In this document: one piece after another, positions 62,028 through 64,000 of the stretch
Layout of the letters: each line of letters begins with the position of its first letter
Numbering within the stretch: the first letter of the stretch is position 1
Origin: Streptomyces sp. NBC_00223
Lineage (GTDB): Bacteria > Actinomycetota > Actinomycetes > Streptomycetales > Streptomycetaceae
Direction of reading: 5' to 3'
DNA: 64,000 nt
Assembly: GCF_036199905.1 (NCBI RefSeq)
Contig: NZ_CP108109.1
Location: forward strand, 7,258,501 to 7,322,500
Notes under the pieces: model-generated
Told to the model about the DNA's origin: nothing
The model's database searches: none
The model's input: only the letters and a program-made list of their open reading frames with translations
Made by a program: the position numbers and the translations under genes

Positions 62028-62692
62028 GCGGCGGTCTCCGGGGCGTGGCTCCAGGGGTTGGGCGGGCTGCCCGGCACCGCGCAGTGTACGGCGGCGCCCC
62101 GCCGCGCGGCCGTCAGCGCGACACGCGAGCCGAGGCCCCCGGGCACACCGTAGACCAGATGGCAGAAGCGCTCCGGCGGGTGGGCGGACGTCCAGGTCGG
62201 CACCTCCGCCCCGAGGTACTGCGCCCAGCTCCCCTCGAAGGTCACCAGCAGGTCGGCGACGGCGGCGTACCCGGGGTCGGGGTGCACCCCCGGGTTGAGC
62301 ACGACGGTCCGGGCCGCGCACAGCCGCGCGACCGCGGACAGCCGCCGGTAGTACGGCAGTTGGGCCCGCCCGGACGCGACCCGGTCGAAGAACACGCCCT
62401 CCGTGCCGTACCAGGCGCGGTGGCGGCGCAGGTCGCGGAGTACGGCCCGCAGCGGGCGGCCGCCGTAGCCGGTGTCGACGTACCCGAGCAGCCGTACCCC
62501 CGCCCCGCGCAGCCGGGCGGCGGCCGCGGCGAACACCGGGTCCACGCGGTCGCCGGGGCCGTCCGCCGCGTTGACCACGACCCCGTACAGCCCTCCCGCC
62601 GCCTTCTCCAGCGCCTGCCACGCGCCCGGGTCGACGGCGGGATGCACGTACATCGGCACGAGGAGCGCTCCCGCGCCGGGTTCCGGGCTCAC
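62024..62692 (-). CDS. GH135 (spherulin-4) family glycosidase
   Basis: A 222-residue TIM barrel of the spherulation-specific family 4: LLVPMYVHPAVDPGAWQALE, VVVNAADGPG, LLGYVDTGYGGRPL, GTEGVFFDRVASG (Asp103), VVLNPGVHPDPGYAAVADLLVTFEG (Glu153) and FCHLVYGVP. From memory, fungal Sph3 needs an Asp-Glu pair and a later Glu; here the second residue of the pair is Arg104. Sph3 hydrolyses galactosaminogalactan. GTG at 62692 overlaps the epimerase stop (GTGA). No signal peptide is seen, so it may act in the cytoplasm. Confidence 0.85.
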   Translation of the reverse strand: MSPEPGAGALLVPMYVHPAVDPGAWQALEKAAGGLYGVVVNAADGPGDRVDPVFAAAAARLRGAGVRLLGYVDTGYGGRPLRAVLRDLRRHRAWYGTEGVFFDRVASGRAQLPYYRRLSAVARLCAARTVVLNPGVHPDPGYAAVADLLVTFEGSWAQYLGAEVPTWTSAHPPERFCHLVYGVPGGLGSRVALTAARRGAAVHCAVPGSPPNPWSHAPETAA

Positions 62693-64000
62693 CGCGCGCC
62701 CGGCGGCAGCGCGGGCCCTGCGGCGCTGTCCCACAGCAGCGGGCGGACCTCGCTGGCGCCCGGCGGCAGCGCGGGTCCTGCGGCGCTGTCCCACAGCAGC
62801 GCGCGGACCTCGCTGTCATCTCGCCCGCGCGGCGCCCGAGTTGGCGCGGTGAGGGCCGCGCCGGGGGACTTCGGGGGAGTGACGGCCGGTGGGCTGCTCT
62901 GGGCGGGTGGCAGGTTGGTGAGGCCGCCGGGCGGAGCCGGCCGGGTCGTGGCACCGACGCCGCCCAGGCGGCGGCCGGACCCCGCGGGGGCGGGGCCCGG
63001 CGGAGCCGGCCGCACGGTACCGACAGCCACGTCGGTGTGTGGTTGGTGGGTGGCGTCGTGGCGTTGTGTCTGGTCGGGGGCGGATTTCGCCGTCGTCGGC
63101 CTTGCCGGACCGGTGGTGGGTGGGCCGCCGGGGCCGGGCGCGGGCGGCCGCACCGCGTCGGCGGTCGCGTTGATGTGTGGTTGGTGGGTGGCGTCCTGGC
63201 GTTGTGTCTGGTCGGGGTCGGATTTCGCCGTCGTCGGCCTTGCCGGACCGGTGGTGGGTGGGCTGCCGGGGCCGGGCACGGGAAGTCGTACGGATGTCCC
63301 GGTCACGTCGGTGTGTGGTTGGTGGGTGGCGTCGTGGCGCTGTGCCGGGGCCGGGTCGGATTCCGCCGTCGTCGGCCTTGCCGGACCGGTGGTGGGTGGG
63401 CTGCCGGGGCCGGGTGCGGGTGGCCGTGCGGTTGTCCCGTCCGGATACGCGGTGCGGGGGAGGAGGTCCGTGACGGCGGGCAGCGGGGCGGCCTTCGGGG
63501 GCGGGCGATGGGGCGTGGGCCGCGCGGGAGCCGGGTCCTCGGGGTGGGCGAGGGGCGGCGCGGCCGCCTGCCAGAGGGAGGTCAGCGCCGAGTGCAGCGT
63601 ACGCGTGGGGTGCCAGCCCAGTATGTGCACCGCGAGCGCGATGTCCGCCTCGTGCCAGTCGATCTCCGCCGACCTCGGCGACCGGGCTCCCGACTCCTCG
63701 ATGCGCCCGGTGAACCCCGCGACCTCCGCCAGCTCCGCGGCCAGCGTCCGCGCCAGGGTCGCGCGGCCCGACCCGATGTTGACGACCGGCGGGAGCGGCC
63801 CGGGCGCGGACGCCGCGAGCGCCACCGCCTCGGCCACATCCGTCACGTCCACGAAGTCGCGGTACGCGGCCAGGCTGCCGGTCCTGACCGTGCCGTGCGG
63901 CGGCGCGTCACGGAAGGCCGCGGCCAGCCGCCCCGGCAGCCCCGCCCGTGAAGCGCCCGCGCCGACCGGGTTGAAGACCCGCAGCACGACCGCGTCGAGC
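62689..64000 (-). CDS. NAD-dependent sugar epimerase with a long repetitive C-terminal tail (partial)
   Basis: The N-terminus lies beyond the right edge. The visible part begins LDAVVLRVFNPVGAG, then FVDVTDVAEAVALAA, VNIGSGRATLARTLAAEL and WHEADIALAVHILGWHPTRTLHSALTSLW, as in UDP-glucose or UDP-GlcNAc 4-epimerases of the SDR type. After residue 150 a Pro/Thr-rich tail of about 280 residues follows, with three to four copies of a 46-residue repeat and, at the end, a 20-residue unit duplicated head to tail. It is first in a three-gene overlap-linked series. The donor made is probably UDP-Gal or UDP-GalNAc. Confidence 0.85.
   Translation of the reverse strand, partial: LDAVVLRVFNPVGAGASRAGLPGRLAAAFRDAPPHGTVRTGSLAAYRDFVDVTDVAEAVALAASAPGPLPPVVNIGSGRATLARTLAAELAEVAGFTGRIEESGARSPRSAEIDWHEADIALAVHILGWHPTRTLHSALTSLWQAAAPPLAHPEDPAPARPTPHRPPPKAAPLPAVTDLLPRTAYPDGTTARPPAPGPGSPPTTGPARPTTAESDPAPAQRHDATHQPHTDVTGTSVRLPVPGPGSPPTTGPARPTTAKSDPDQTQRQDATHQPHINATADAVRPPAPGPGGPPTTGPARPTTAKSAPDQTQRHDATHQPHTDVAVGTVRPAPPGPAPAGSGRRLGGVGATTRPAPPGGLTNLPPAQSSPPAVTPPKSPGAALTAPTRAPRGRDDSEVRALLWDSAAGPALPPGASEVRPLLWDSAAGPALPPGAR
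62701..62820 (-). repeat. 60-bp tandem duplication at the end of the epimerase gene
   Basis: Two neighbouring 60-bp blocks (62701-62760 and 62761-62820) are nearly identical. Each encodes SEVRxLLWDSAAGPALPPGA. Only a few bases differ, which points to a recent duplication. Confidence 0.92.
63020..63440 (-). repeat. 138-bp in-frame tandem repeat encoding a 46-residue unit
   Basis: The marker GTGTGGTTGG occurs at 63037, 63175 and 63313, exactly 138 bp apart, with a further partial copy. The unit codes for PGPGxPPTTGPARPTTA, an acidic or polar part, and DATHQPH. The exact multiple of three keeps the frame open. Confidence 0.92.

Noticed and set aside
1..64000. tRNA or rRNA genes
   Set aside because: No T-loop plus acceptor-stem pairing or rRNA-like sequence was recognised by eye in the gaps; a covariance search was not possible.

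Overview
The window is from a high-GC actinomycete, very probably a Streptomyces or close relative (Streptomycetaceae). GC is above 70 percent throughout. Several genes point the same way: rbpA with a clear sigma-R type promoter, an overlapping lnt-ppm1 pair, an alditol oxidase, a second short Rho, an Rpf-LysM-M23 protein, a c-di-AMP (ydaO) riboswitch ahead of a LysM-M23 peptidase, an LAxTG sortase substrate, and a chitinase with TGGTCYAGACCA-type operators. The left end (acyl-CoA dehydrogenase, AsnC regulator, amidohydrolase, lnt, ppm1, fxsA, rbpA) looks like the conserved chromosomal core around S. coelicolor rbpA (SCO1421) and ppm1 (SCO1423). No tRNA, rRNA, CRISPR array, transposase or integrase was seen.

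Layout. 1-6.3 kb: end of an ArsB/SLC13 permease, acyl-CoA dehydrogenase, a small zinc-type protein, alditol oxidase, AsnC/Lrp regulator, amidohydrolase. 6.3-7.7 kb: non-coding tandem array of a 98-bp unit. 7.7-13 kb: lnt-ppm1, a channel-like membrane protein, fxsA, rbpA. 13.2-15.7 kb: divergent yczE-type membrane protein and MocR-type regulator. 16.4-20.5 kb: a HerA/FtsK-like ATPase lacking the Walker A lysine, a 64-aa membrane protein, a kinase-like protein without a P-loop lysine, a GNAT protein. 21.4-22.6 kb: riboswitch and M23 peptidase. 22.7-29.4 kb (minus): LuxR/LAL regulator, short Rho, Mrr-TerD fusion. 29.5-35.6 kb: D,D-carboxypeptidase, beta-lactamase-fold protein, LLM oxidoreductase, RpfD-like protein, aldo/keto reductase. 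35.6-51.2 kb: mostly secreted or envelope proteins: GH87-type glucanase, LAETG surface protein, hydrolase-ABC fusion with permease, sedolisin, GH18 chitinase, UppP, CBM13 beta-helix protein. 51.3-56.7 kb: sugar catabolism operon (two Gfo/Idh dehydrogenases, two TIM-barrel isomerases) with a divergent ROK regulator. 56.8-61 kb: DUF5954-like protein, Ada-AlkA repair protein, NYN protein, galM. 61.2 kb to the end (minus): GH114, GH135 and UDP-sugar epimerase genes joined by 4-nt overlaps and running off the right edge.

Most unusual structure. (1) Four intergenic blocks (6.9-7.5, 12.2-12.3, 15.7-16.3 and 20.5-21.3 kb) hold about 23 copies of one palindrome, CCCGCCG-N3-CGGCGGG, inside longer repeats with periods of 98, about 212 and 236 bp. 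(2) The right-end operon has the same enzyme set (epimerase, spherulin-4/GH135, GH114) as the fungal galactosaminogalactan cluster, suggesting an alpha-1,4-galactosamine (Pel/GAG-like) exopolysaccharide. (3) Two domain fusions stand out: Mrr nuclease with TerD, and an exported S15-type hydrolase with a cytoplasmic ABC ATPase. Several secreted enzymes here (GH18, GH87, possibly GH114) have substrates found in fungal walls or biofilms.
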